Source: Owenia fusiformis (taxonomy: Eukaryota > Annelida > Polychaeta > Sabellida > Oweniidae). Taken from it: a stretch of DNA of 64,000 bases. Location of the stretch: contig CAIIXF020000012.1 in the NCBI GenBank assembly GCA_903813345.2, forward strand, positions 7,465,615-7,529,614, read 5' to 3'. Made by a program: the position numbers and the translations under genes. Shown here one piece after another: positions 45,543-57,428 of the stretch. The stretch's first letter is position 1; each line of letters opens with the position of its first letter. The notes under the pieces are model-generated. The model had not been told where the DNA came from and did not search any database. It worked only from the letters and a program-made list of their open reading frames with translations.

Positions 45543-47151
45543 TTTATTCCAATATACATTTTCAGATTTTCGTAATTCTTTATGCAACATTTAAGGGTTT
45601 TCTTCTTTTTATTCCAATTGTTTACAAGGCAGCTAGATTAAATAAATGGACAGCAATTTTGGTGATGTGAAATACATGGAGGTCCTGTGCCCCAGAGATT
45701 ACAATGTAGCGTGAAGTGTGGCGGTATCAGTTAGGACAGGGTTAAAGTACTAGTTATTTATACAATCCAAATTAATTAAGCATCACTGAACACCTGAGGC
45801 TTGCGTTCATTCAAACTATACAGAACACGAAATGCATTATTAGAAACAAACAACAACTGAAAATAGTTTTTTTTTCTTCAGGGCAGATAATTTGAAAACA
45901 AGTGAGTCTACCATGTATCTAAATGTATAATTGGTTGCACACTGTCAAACATGTGAGAAATATAAAATACCAGATTTTAGAGAACTTTTGTTGTAAATTC
46001 AGTTTTTTAGTAATACTGAGCTCAAAAGCAGGCATTGCAATTTGCACTCATATTTTACTGTTTGAAGTGAACAATTTAAAAAAATTGAATTATTTGGTTG
46101 GTCGCTCGTGTTCAAACTTTCAATATCGGTTAAGTGAGAGGTATAAATATAATAAATATAATATTTAAAATATGAATGCAAATATATATTCCCTATAATG
46201 CATTCCTCTTTTATCTCTTTTTTCTCTCTGATATTATCGGGCATTCTCTTTTCCTGCAGTCCATTGCAGTACATATTTGGTCCTAGATTTCAAGCAACAA
46301 ATATGAATGAAATTGTCACAATTAATTTAGTACCATCAGTGTCTGATATAAATAAAATAACAAGCAATAATGAAATAAAGTGCAATACATAATAAAGTGC
46401 AATACATACGGTTTTCTATTACCTTAATGGCAAACTAACATTGTTACATGCGGAAAAGTATAATTAAAGATTAAAGAGCAACACCTATGGGACTATTCCC
46501 TCCCGTTATGAGTCCCAAATGAACGAACACAGAGACAATATTGGCTTTATTTACAGAACAGTCTGCATAAAATACATATACTTTAGAAATTATATGTGAG
46601 CATTATATAGTTTTTATCATTACTTACCTAATGTGTCGAGAGAAATCATAATTTCAGCAAAAAATTTCCCCGGGTGTAAACTCTAGAGTTATAAGGGCTC
46701 TCGTTATTGTATTATCTCTAGCTCCAGATCTGTTTAATGGATCCCAGTTGTTGTGATAGGAGACCTTTTATGATTTAACATCGGAACAAAAGTGATAACG
46801 AAATGTCAGTTTGTTCTTTTTATTTGCGTATTGTTTGTAAGGTTCCAATGTTATTAAGCCATTTTATGATTATTTCCCATTGTCTCCCTCAGGAGCTGAG
46901 TCTACCATTGTCTCCCTATGGAGTCAAGTAGTATACATTTGAATACAGAATTTCTATTATGCTCCTTCGTGCTTCCTAATAATACACTATTTTATAATAA
47001 ATCCTTCTGATAAGGTAAAGTCCCTTTATAGATACTCTCAACGTTATTCTCACTCGTAAGCAATTGTATTATATCAGCAGTTCTTGCGAGAAAATCACAA
47101 AAATATCACGCATGTATTCCTAATCCACAATTTTCTGCTAGATTATCTAAC

Positions 47152-47245
47152 ATTTCTTAATAATCTAGAGTAGCCTACATCCATGTTGAATTTATATCTT
47201 TCCGATTCCACTCTTTTTCACAGTATTTTCCATTTTAAAATTTTC
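47152..47245 (-). repeat. Family D fragment
   Basis: 'taatctagagtagcctacat', 'ttccactctttttcacagta' and 'ttttccattttaaaat'. Confidence 0.5.
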
Positions 47246-47469
47246 TTCAAGGGTATATCTTATTCTTTTCCCATTTCCTTTGCAGATACTCTACTAATCA
47301 TATATGTCATTTATGATTTAATGATTCCATTTAAACGTTTGCATGTTCGTTATTCCAAATGTCAGAGTAACGATTCTGAATTTCCATCTGATTCTTTCAT
47401 ATTTATCTCTTAGAGGATGTCTAGATCATGCAAGGAATGACCAATTTTGTTTTCTCACATTGAACCATG

Positions 47470-47545
47470 AAATGTGAACACCTGCCAATAAGAACACTTT
47501 TGACAATGCTGTCCAAATGGCATTGGATTTAAACAGGTTTTACTG
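47470..47545. repeat. pogo-like family B right-end fragment
   Basis: 'tgaacacctgccaataagaa' at the left and 'aaacaggttttactg' before TA at the right. Confidence 0.55.
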
Positions 47546-48107
47546 TACATGTAATGAAAAACCCAAAATGAAATTCAGTTTTTTATTGAAACCATAAAAA
47601 CAGGTCATGGGATTTCACGTCTATTTCACTCCTCTTTTTCCTTCAAGATTACAAATTTGCATGTTCCTTATTCCAAATATCAGAGTAACGATTCTAAATT
47701 AAACAGTTTTTACTGTACAAGTCATGGAATTTCACGTCTATTTCACACCACTTTTTCGGTCAAGATTTCAATGAAATGCCTCATTTTGTATAATTCCCCA
47801 CTTAGGTGTCATACCTGTTATTTCATTCCTTGCTAATTCCTCTCAAAATCTTGCATTCTACAACCGTGACAACCATGTTATGTTTTCCAAGCTTCAATGT
47901 TTTCTTCGTAATATTATACAACACAATTCCAGCTATGAGACAACACAAAAGCAAATCCATAGATTTCAATTTCAATGAATAAATTCTTCTGCTTCTGACA
48001 CCCTGTGTCTTGATTTCCTTTCACTCAATCTAAGACACCTTGAGATTATATCCTCAGTGATGCTATAGGAAGAATAACATATGACTTGTATGCATCAAAG
48101 CGTACAA

Positions 48108-48262
48108 TAAAACTTGTATATCTGAACACCTCTGTATTCAGAACACCTTCCAATATGAACACTTTTTGCGTTATAATTTAGGAACTTAAAAAGTGAATAC
48201 ACGCTAATCCAAACACTTTTAACAGGTCCCTGCAGTATCATTAAGAATAGGCAGGTTTACTG
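48108..48262. mobile_element. pogo-like MITE (family B), diverged subfamily
   Basis: 'caataaaacttgtatatctg' to 'ggcaggtttactg' before TA. It shares the 'tctgaacacctctg' interior with the copy at 45365. Confidence 0.55.
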
Positions 48263-49161
48263 TAATAATTATGGTACTTCTGTGAGCCCTACACCTCTCT
48301 GTAAGCTTTTTCAAAATGAACAATATGAACAATTTTACCTCGCTTTTAAGATTTCAATAAACATAAAATCTACATGGCTAAATTACAGTTTCTCAAAATT
48401 GTGAGAAAAAGAAAGATTTCAAAGCAAAAAATCGCCTCCATCACTGGTTGCTAAATCTCTCCTGGCCTTGCTCCTCCCATGAATTACACCACCTGAGATT
48501 CTGCCGTTTTTTAATAATTCAGATGGAACCCGACTCCATACCTATTTCCTGTTTACAATAATCTCTTGCATATTCCAGTCTGCTCCTCTCGATATAATAC
48601 ATATAAAATTCCGTTTAAAACAGAACCACCACGATATTTTTAAAGAGAAATTATACAACAAGTGTCAACAATGAAAAAGTCGAAATACATTAACAAATTC
48701 AATCCGACAAATAGCTTCATATAATTCCCCTACTTGTTACAGATTAACATAAAAATCAATAGAAAATGATTACCTTCTACAATCTGCAGATTTTAATTCC
48801 AATGAATATCACTCTGGCTGGCAAATGGCATAATAATTAATACAAAAGGTAGCTAGGCAAAATGTCAGATTAAGTCGTGATGCTGGGATGAGGTGAGTTG
48901 TTTCGTTCATCTAGGAACGACAACCTCTGGTAATTACCCTTTTAAAGTGCTAACCTTGATCTGCACTCTTAAGTTAGAGATAATTTGTTGATTTAGCCTA
49001 TATCCAATCAGAACATGCAGTTGGATTCTACATTTCAGACATAGAAAGCGAACATTCATTCTGCATTAAATGAAAAGAAATTCAATGAAAAAATGCATGG
49101 GGATTCCTTTTTCAGCTATTTGGAATAGTTATTATTACTTTGGTAACATTTAGACTCTAGC

Positions 49162-49359
49162 CAGTGATCTCCCCTGCATTAAAGCAAGTGGGCACAGCAC
49201 CCACCTGAGATTTTGAAAATAGGCTTGCACCTACCTGAAAATCCATTTGCACCCACTTGAAAATGAGAAAAATCATGAAAATTTTTAACCAATTTTGATC
49301 TGAATTGTGAAAGTGGGAATTTTGCACCCACCTGAGAAAAAATCCTGGGGAGAGCACTG
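49162..49359 (+). mobile_element. MITE family A copy
   Basis: CAGTGATCTCCCC at the left and 'ggggagagcactg' at the right. 198 bp. Flanking 5-mers ctagc and ctacc agree at 4 of 5. Confidence 0.78.
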
Positions 49360-50635
49360 CTACCTATAGGTCTCCTTGTCCATTTTTCCATACTTCAATT
49401 AGTATAGGTGCCATATACATGCACAAATCAAATACTTAAATTAGACTCAGCCATGTTTGGTTTGACAACTTTGACTATCCATACACCTTACGGAATACAA
49501 TTAGTTTTCTATGTTATCTCAAAACAACCAGTCCTGAAACTCTCCATAAAATCTGTAAATGTTTAGTTTGATGTTGTTGCATCCTATCTCATCTTTAAAA
49601 CATTTATTTCACTCTTTTTCCCCCTATTTTGCATTTCAAAACATGACCCTAAATACAGTTCATTCCTGAGCATATATTTGTATTAGGGATAATTGCAATC
49701 TATAGATATTGATATCTCATTCAGGCTAATGACCAGCCTTGCTCAAAAAGGGCGTCTGCTTATTACTTTTCCCGCTATTCCTCTCTAAAACTTGATTAAA
49801 CTCTCTGATTTTCTATCAGTTTTATATGATTAAGATCATCTACTTTATGGCAGTTTATTTAGTTTCGTTTAAAATCTAAATACTCAGCCTGAATTTTGGA
49901 TTTTAAAAAATGACCAGTGTGACGTCAATGGTGAGTATTTCAACAGCTTTATTGCCGTACAGTAGCACTATCAATTTGTGCAATCTACAGGTCATTAATT
50001 TGGAGACCTTGCCTTCTAATGCTTCTACTTGGCGCAAAATGTGAGTGCTGCTTGTCTTCAAAATGCAAAATACTATCCGAAAGCACTTTAATATAAAAAA
50101 TAAAATACATCAACATCTAACCAACATGCTTAATGGCGTAGAAAATTTAGAAAATAAGACACATTTCTCAGAATTTAATGCGAAATTGCAATTATTAATG
50201 ATGATGCTGGTGGCATATTAACCACAGACAGATGATAGTTAGGCCATTTTTCTAGCTTTACAACCATGTTTTCCAAATCTGCTTAAAGACAAGTGAAGAC
50301 ATTTGTTCCCAATTTATTGAGAAATCAATAACGGTAAAACTTGTGAAATGGAACACCTCAGTAGGTGGAATTCCTTTGTAGTGGCTCAATATTCAAAATG
50401 CATTTACCCTTTAATTTAATATAAAATGAGCCTCTGTAAATAGAACACCTCCAAAAATAGAACCTGGGCCTCTAGGAAGACCAGTACTGTACTGATAGAG
50501 CTACCCAGAATAAATATAGTTTTCAAATCAAATCAAATCAACATTATTTTGAGATAACAAAGGTGTGTTCCACTTACGCAGTATTGTATTTGCAAAAATC
50601 AAAAGAGAAACACTGATAATATCAATCATGCATTC

Positions 50636-50790
50636 ATGCCTATTTCTCACTATTTCTCTCTAAAATGTAAAAATGAGATTTTCTAAAAATGAGAATTTCT
50701 AGGAATTCTACATAATTTAGAGTGTTGATTACAAGCTTATTTACTCTATGCCTTCTTAAACCATTCTATTTTTATATTCTACATTTCACC
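50636..50790 (-). repeat. Family D interspersed repeat, diverged
   Basis: 'tcactatttctctctaaaat', 'ctacataatttagagtgttg' and 'atattctacatttcaccat'. Confidence 0.6.
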
Positions 50791-51404
50791 ATCAGCATTT
50801 TTCGTATAGGAATTCAAAGTTATTCTATTTTATACTCGTATAAATGTCCCTTCTCCCCATAGAATCTACATACTATATTCAATTCTCCATTTCGCTGTTC
50901 GCTCTTTGAATCAGAACGTTCGCATATATGGTGCATATATGTACTCAAAAAGGACAAAATTTGATTGGTCAATATTTTTCAACGATGCATTTCGTGTAGC
51001 TATTTGTGAGACCCGAAAGTTCTAAATCAAATTAATTACGCAATTTTGTTTTTACACCCGCAAGCTAAATAAAAAAATGACACCATCGGAATTCTTCTTC
51101 TTTGTCATTGAATTAATAGTCAGTATACCAGATTTAATCAATAAAAGATTATACAATTAACAACAAAATTCGGAAACGAGTATGTAAGATTTGCTTTCGA
51201 ACCACTAAACTTGACCTAGATAATAGCGACGTGTCTTCTTTGGTCAAATGCTCAGTTGTTTGTGGGTTTTCAACGTAACTCTATAATGTAATATGAAGAT
51301 GAGTACTTTTATTCAGTTGTTGCATCGATGTTACAGTTTGTAGTGCGGTAATATTGGCATGAACGTGTTGAAAGTCGAATGGAATTGCTTTTTCCAATAT
51401 GGCG

Positions 51405-51715
51405 ACTAGTCACGTGACTTCTTCTCTTCCGGAATATACTCCCATTTTCAATCATTGTTTTCACCCCGTTAGGAGCCAATAAAATGAAAAAAATATATGT
51501 TATATAAAGATTATTAAAAGACTAATTGTTTCTGATAGTTTGTTTTCTCCGATCGCATGGAGATTCGATCGAAAATATCGCTTGAAAAATGGGTATGAAA
51601 ATCCCCATGTTAAACCAACGGGGAAAAACAAGGTAGAAAAATTTTGTTCCCCCGCGAACTGCATCATGGGAAATATTTTGACCTTATAAGGAAAAACTTT
51701 CGCGCCATCTTTATT
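51405..51715. promoter_or_regulatory. Candidate promoter-like cluster of conserved motifs
   Basis: Within 300 bp there are CACGTGAC (51411-51418, E-box/USF type), CTTCCGGA (51426-51433, ETS type), GCATCATGGGAAA (51661-51673, like the ZNF143/THAP11 'TTCCCATGATGC' motif) and TTTCGCGCC (51698-51706, E2F type). CpG is locally more frequent than around it. No coding start follows, so function is inference only. Confidence 0.3.
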
Positions 51716-52361
51716 AGAGATTCAATACTACCGAATCCGCGATTTTAAGAATTGCTTAAAGAGCTGAAAGAATCAAATTCGATCAGCGAAAACTTCATTC
51801 ATGAAATAACATGGGAAAACTTGATAAATTCGCTTTCATTTGAAATTTACTCTTCAATCAGTTAAGATAATTCTTTTCAGAAGTCAACACAACTTGTAAC
51901 TACGACAACCTGAACTGGCTTCTTTATATTGCTTGACGATGATATGACTCAATTGTATAGTAGAGCCAATATTTACAGTCAATTCCTTCAATGAGATATT
52001 ACCTTAAGGACACATATAGTGACATCTATATATGGATGAATCTAGTAAAATAACAATCATTTTAATCAAATGGCATACCAATTGAATATCCCTTAACATG
52101 CTGTCAGATATACTTATCATTTCGCTGATTTAACTTATATTTATATCCATAATGCATGCTTAGTTTTGTTGAAAGATATATTATCCACAAATAACTGAAC
52201 ACTTAAGTTCTGATATTTCTACCTCTTTCCCATTTCCTCAAAGATGTTCATATGGCATAGGAAGGAATATGATAGAGGGGGGGGGGGGTGTTATAATCAT
52301 GACTCATCCAAGCAAAATTAGTGCATTCAAAAATATTAGTCCTACTCAAAGATGTACTCAC

Positions 52362-52484
52362 ATTTAGGGAAGCTCTTCTGGATGGAGGTAGTAATTGTAC
52401 TTGACGTTCAAGACGTAATCGTTCTTTGGCAGCCTGTTTGATAATAGACTCAAGCTCAGATTTTTCTTCATAAACATGGCCATT
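52362..52484 (-). CDS. RIMBP: RIMBP homologue, coiled-coil exon with basic tail
   Basis: 123 bp, 41 codons, phase 0. The acceptor is 'tttttacag' (AG at 52485-52486) and the donor is GTGAGT at 52356-52361. It encodes NGHVYEEKSELESIIKQAAK, then ERLRLERQVQLLPPSRRASLN. The pattern 'acidic helix, LRLxRQ, then Leu-Pro-Pro-Ser' matches what I recall of vertebrate RIMBP1 after its ARQRARDL/LLAKDKQI segment, where a RLQRQ helix runs into a proline-rich linker. RRAS is also a basophilic kinase-type site, but that is only a short match. Confidence 0.85.
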
Positions 52485-52947
52485 CTGTAAAAATGAAAAG
52501 AATATGCTAACATTATCAGAGACAATATTTAATAACACATAGAAAGAAGATAGTAAAGGTAATTTTACTTGATCTAAGAAAGATAAAAGAATGTCTTGCT
52601 TATTAATTCTTAAGAGACCTGTAATCTTTTCAATATGCCAAGGAAAGGTCAATTCATTTTTTACTATTCAATCATTATGTGTTACATTTTACAGTTTATA
52701 TATTTCTAATAACGCATTCTTGCTCAAATAAGCATAACAAATCAGAGTGTTCCCATCTCTGAATTTACTTAAAGCAAATGGTCAATATTGTGTGAATACA
52801 CTGAGGGTGTACTAAATATTTGTGAAATAACGAAAACACCTGATTTATTCCCATTTCTCTGTTAGCTCATTGTACATTAACCTGCATATTAAACAACCAT
52901 ATGTAAATTAGTATACTCTTCATAAGGGAAAGGCTGAAAATATGTAT

Positions 52948-53003
52948 TTAAGCTTTACACATATTTAAGCTTTACACATATTTAAGCTTTACACATATTT
53001 ACG
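52948..53003. repeat. 17-bp tandem repeat, about 3.5 copies
   Basis: 'tatttaagctttacaca' repeated, in the 805-bp intron between two RIMBP exons. Confidence 0.8.
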
Positions 53004-53289
53004 AGGCTCCTTTGGATTACTGTCTCTCTCAAATGGTTTGTTCAGGAAAGTATTTTAAACTTTTTCCCTCATACCTTTATACTCAATGGGGAAAAAATAA
53101 CAAGGGGAAAAGTGCTCCATAGAAGGGCATAATTTTACATGATCACATACACAAACAGGTTGGACTATGCAGAACAGAATAATGTACCAACAGAAAGGAA
53201 TTTTTGTTTTGCTTTGTATAGAACAAGTTTGGAAAAACAGTGCAGTATTGATGCGTAACTCCACCTCCTTTTAGTTAAACATGACCAAC

Positions 53290-53472
53290 CTCTAAATGAT
53301 TGCTTTTATTGCTGAGCTCTTCAGTCAGGTTTTGGCACTGGTCTTTAAGATCTTCGATTTCTTTATCTTTAGCGAGAATATTCTTAGCATGCTCCGCTAA
53401 ATCTTTGGCTCTCTGGCGAGCAAAAACTTTTTTCACATGGTCAGCATCTTGGGAGTTCCCCTCCTTTGGACG
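53290..53472 (-). CDS. RIMBP: RIMBP homologue, conserved ARQRAKDL exon
   Basis: 183 bp, 61 codons, phase 0. The acceptor is 'ataattccag' (AG at 53473-53474) and the donor is GTTGGT (53284-53289), a weak donor next to the others. It encodes RPKEGNSQDADHVKK, then VFARQRAKDLAEHAKNILAK, then DKEIEDLKDQCQ. The ARQRA(K/R)DL and LAKDK(E/Q)I blocks are, from memory, the best conserved part of the RIMBP N-terminal coiled coil, and this exon is the strongest single piece of evidence for the gene's identity. Composition is less AT-rich than the surrounding introns. Confidence 0.88.
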
Positions 53473-54039
53473 CTGGAATTATAGAAGATGGTGATAACAT
53501 GGACCATAATGCAACTGTACAATATGAATACAATGTCATGTATTTCACAACATACAACTTCCACTATCTTTAAAAACTAACATATCAACTAAACCTAGAA
53601 ATAAAAATGGGAGGAAATAAAAATCAGTTACAATATTATAAATCAATGTGCCATCTTTTGAAATGTGCAAAAAAATCATTATCCGATCAATCAAATCAAG
53701 TTGTATTTTGGGTTTCTGGTGATTCTTTTCCTATTCCAATCAGTGTGGCAATGAAGTATCTTTCTGACATGATGTTACCCCTATATTGACTGCATATTTG
53801 ACAAATTAAACACTATATTCATAAGTGGCACATGGAAGAAATAATTATGAGGGTTGTCCAAAAACTCTCTGTGTGTAATTCCTTCAAACTTTACAAATTG
53901 GGCAATAATGTTTGAAAATCATCAAAGTGAAATATGAAGTCAAAATAATAAAATTTAATGAGATAAAAGCAAAAATTTCAACTTTCTAAACAACCCTCGT
54001 ATACACATACCTGCATGGCATTTTACTATTCCATTTACA

Positions 54040-55650
54040 CAGGGTTCGTACACCTTTTTCAAAATGAATTTCCCTGACAATTCCCTGACATTTCCAGGCG
54101 AAAAAGGAAATTTCCAGATCTAATTTTCCTCGCGCGCTTTCTAAAAAGTCTCAAACAACTGTATTATTCAAGACTTATTATGAAACATTTGGGATTTCTC
54201 CTTCAGTACCATTTCTCATGACTTAACTACTTGTACAGGCAGTCTTATTCACCAATTTATTCCTGATACATTTTATTTTTAATATTACATATTTTACATT
54301 GCATAAGGCCAAAGGTAAACATACATGTACAGGGGCATAGCCAACAAGTATCAAGGAGGTGCATCATTTGGGGTTTGCATCACTGCGAGCGAAGGAAAAC
54401 CAGAAGGGGGGTACGGGGGTTCACCCCCGGAAATTTTTCAAAATTGACAATTGTATATGGTGCATTCTAAGCATTTCAAACTATAATTTGTTAATGTTTT
54501 GTAATGAATCCAAATGACAACTGAAACTTTAAAATTTTGATCTAAATCCTACTAGAAAAATAGCAACCCACTTGAGGGGCAATTACCACCTAATGAAACA
54601 TATTTCTATTGAATACTATCATTGTTAACATTATATGATAGCAATAACCTGGCATTACTATTGTCTTCTCCCTTTTGGGACATTTTCACCAAAACAATTG
54701 ACACCATATTAGAAATTCCTTCTCAAGTAGCATCACCAGATCACGAAAAGGCTCAGGCCTATGATACCAAATCAAATAATCAGTATTTTGTGTTATCAGG
54801 AATCAAATTTCTTTAAATTATCAAAAATTTCATAAAAAAATGGTGGCAATTTTGAATTCAGAGACCATCTTGAATATTTCTTGTTGAGCAGGTCCTTTGT
54901 CCCTAAGGCTACATCATACAAAATTTGAGCCAAAGTAAAATGCTGGGTTCATCTTTACAAGAAGAAAAATTTGGAACAAATTCAAAAACTGTTAATAGTA
55001 CCCCACACACATTTTGGTTGCCTACTTCCATGTGCTAAGGTTTTCAAAATTGGCAAAGCCCCTGAAAGTTGAAAAGACTGACGTACCGTACGATCGGACT
55101 GTCGAACAGACAGCTTCTTAATATAAATACAATTTTACATTGTAAAGAGCTCCCAGAATTTTTTTTGTTTTTCACCTCCCACCCCCCCCCCCCTCAGATT
55201 AACCCCTCATCAAACCATGATACCAGTAATTAACTTTGAATGGCCTAAGACTAAGCTTACTACATAAATAAGCATAATTGTATTAAATCATCTATACATT
55301 ACTTTTATTGTTCGGTTTCAGTGTAATGTTCACACTGTTCTTACAAATAGACAATACCAGATCTAATGTCATTCAACCAACCCTAATGAAAAGATTTGCA
55401 ATTTGTGGAAACAACTAGATGATTTTGGATTTAACTTATATCCTGTCATAGCCCTAAAATGTATTTTGCTGGAACATTATTCGTTCAACATTGATACAAA
55501 ATTCCCTGACATTTCCCTGACACATCTACTGTTTCAAAATTCCCTGACATTTTTGGCCCTTTTTGACCCAATTTTAAAATTCCCTGACATTTCCAGCACC
55601 TGGAAAAATAAATCAATTTCCCTGACATTTCCAGGTGTGTACGAACCCTG
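54040..55650. mobile_element. hAT-like non-autonomous element with 5-bp duplication
   Basis: The ends CAGGGTTCGTACACCT and AGGTGTGTACGAACCCTG are inverted repeats (one inserted GT). TTACA flanks both sides (54035-54039, 55651-55655). The subterminal motif 'ttccctgacattt' recurs about three times at the left (54067-54115) and six times at the right (55500-55636), like transposase-binding repeats. The 1.6-kb interior has no recognisable transposase. A 'gtacgggggttcacccccgg' segment near 54410 may be a further insertion. Confidence 0.78.
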
Positions 55651-55695
55651 TTACATGTTCATCATACATTACCTGTATGATATGTATCATATCTA

Positions 55696-55878
55696 GTTGA
55701 AGCTATTGCATATACTATTACATACCCTTATACTGTCTTGTTGAGCTATTGCATTTACTAAACATACCCGAATACTGTCTTGTTGAAGCTATTGCATTTA
55801 CTAAACATACCCGTATACTGTCTTGTTGAAGCTATTGCATTTACTATACATACCCGAATACTATCCTGTTGAAGCTGT
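55696..55878 (-). repeat. 43-bp tandem repeat that copies an exon end and its splice donor
   Basis: The unit, on the minus strand, runs 'agcttcaacaagacagtatt', CGG, GTATGT, 'ttagtaaatgcaat'. The first unit is the real end of the exon at 55854-55985. Further GTATGT copies lie at 55805-55810, 55762-55767 and 55720-55725, spaced 43, 43 and 42 bp. Confidence 0.9.
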
Positions 55879-55985
55879 TTTGCTTTCTCTTCAAGCCGTC
55901 GTGCAATCGACGCCAATTCCGCATTGCGTTTTTTCAACTTTTTTATTTTTTCTTCAGCAGGTTTTGTTTCATCCTCCTTTCGTTT
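55854..55985 (-). CDS. RIMBP: RIMBP homologue, RNAEL/ARRLEEKA exon
   Basis: 132 bp, 44 codons, phase 0. The acceptor is 'aattttcag' (AG at 55986-55987) and the donor is GTATGT at 55848-55853. It encodes KRKEDETKPAEEKIKKLKK, then RNAELASIARRLEEKAKQLQ and QDSIR. RNAEL-x-x-IA-(K/R)-RLEE-(K/R)-A-(K/R)-x-LQ is a signature I recall from RIMBP1/TSPOAP1 orthologues, immediately before the ARQRA segment, as here. The frame stays open for 31 codons past the donor through the tandem repeat, which could mislead gene prediction. The donor is one of four near-identical copies. Confidence 0.88.
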
Positions 55986-56061
55986 CTGAAAATTCAAAAA
56001 TCAATTAGAAAACGTGTCAATTCGGAAAGATTTATTCAGGTTAAGGGGCAAATAATTTCGC

Positions 56062-56110
56062 TTGATTTCTCTCTAAAATTTGAATGAACAGCCTGATTTT
56101 CCACCGTATA
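56062..56110 (-). repeat. Family D fragment in a RIMBP intron
   Basis: 'gatttctctctaaaatttga' followed by 'atgaacagcctgattttcc', the 5' block of the family on the minus strand, 67 bp from an exon. Confidence 0.55.
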
Positions 56111-56176
56111 CCCACCTTAAATGTGACTGAAGCTTCGGTTAACAAGCCATTTTATAAATTTATTCTCAAAACTTAC

Positions 56177-56290
56177 AAGAGCCTCATTTTCTGCCCGCAG
56201 TCCAGAGATTCTCTTTTCAAGTCGTGACAGTTGCGTATTTAACTCTCGAATCTTTCGCTGTTCCAGCTCACGATCTTCTGGTTTTTTACT
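56177..56290 (-). CDS. RIMBP: RIMBP homologue, N-terminal coiled-coil exon
   Basis: 114 bp, 38 codons, phase 0. The acceptor is 'tgtttacag' (AG at 56291-56292) and the donor is GTAAGT at 56171-56176. It encodes SKKPEDRELEQRKIRELNTQ, then LSRLEKRISGLRAENEAL. It is separated from the RNAEL exon by 191 bp. In RIMBP1 the corresponding part is a short helix with 'L-x-E-L-x...L-K-E-E-N-x-x-L' just before the RNAEL block, which fits LRAENEAL here. Confidence 0.83.
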
Positions 56291-57428
56291 CTGTAAACAA
56301 ACATCAATAAAAAAAATGAGAAATTTGAATTTTCTGGATTATCTGCTACAGGGTGTCAAATAAACATGTTCTCCCCTACTAGCTTTAACATCCACATAAT
56401 GTTGCATAACTATTTTGTCTGCATGATATCTGAATTGTTCTTTTGCGCATTAAAACTAGGCTTCATGGAGCAACTCTACAAGAAGTTACAGATGATTAGC
56501 TCAACTAGATGCAATTTTATGCACAAAAGTTTATCCCTTTGAAATTAAGGGGGAGAACATATTTATTTGTCACCCTGTAGAACAATTCTAAATATGAACA
56601 CTTTTTGGTCCCAATTTTTAAATCTACTACCATAGAGATGTTAAAAACACTTGGAAATCTGAATAATTTTGGCAGGCCCCGGTGGAATTCAGATGAGACT
56701 TTAATATGTACAATATATAGCAATGACCATATTTAACAGCTCTCAGTAAAAAAATGTTTTCATTTAATCGTATTTAAACCAAAATCAACTGTTTCATTAT
56801 CGTGTTTATACCAATTAATCAACAGGTTTAAGCTGGTAGATCATGTGAGGACATATTATAATTTCCATTTTAATTGAAATTAATATATCAAATGCTGGTT
56901 TAAAAATCAATATAGATTGATTAAATCCAGATTCACCCTGGGCAAAAACCAATGCAATAACACAAAATATCAATGCAAAATGCAATATATCCAGTGACTG
57001 TCAGCGATCAACTAGGTGCCAGTAGTTAGATACCAAGTTACCAGTTTCGCAACAAAATGATTAACTTGGATCAGGTATTATCGTAGACATACAAAAAGTT
57101 CATTTAAACTCGAATAAAAACACACTTGATAAACTGAAAAGGAAATATCAAACTTAATCTGAATTTTTTTAACATGTGCATCAAAATAGTCTCATTAAGA
57201 CATTGCATATATTTAAACTGACTTTATGATGAATGACCATCTAAAAGAGGAACATTTCCTAGTCTGATTTAAAGAAAACATGGATGATTATGCTGAATGT
57301 AATAAATTTGTAAAAACCAGTATTTTCAAATGAAATGACCAATATTTAAAATCAATCTACAACTGACCTGAGACCCACATGCTAGTTGTTATTTCCACTA
57401 CTACTATACATTAGGCCAATGTTATGTA
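56291..57428. other. Intron sequence, nothing recognised
   Basis: AT-rich, with a possible 'gaacactttttgg' family B scrap near 56596. No exon or element end was seen. Confidence 0.45.

Larger units (their letters stand above)
26260..52361. other. 26-kb RIMBP intron filled with repeats
   Basis: No convincing exon was found across this interval except a weak 36-bp candidate at 30243-30278. It holds family A-E repeats, several tandem duplications and the 58-bp minisatellite, listed separately. Stretches such as 45.6-47.1 kb, 47.9-49.1 kb and 49.7-50.6 kb show only AT-rich sequence with scraps of families B and D. Confidence 0.5.

Noticed and set aside
46600-46700. Minus-strand strong donor GTAAGTAATG after a short open stretch from ATG
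   Set aside because: It would end in phase 1, unlike every other exon of the gene, and no acceptor or motif supports it.
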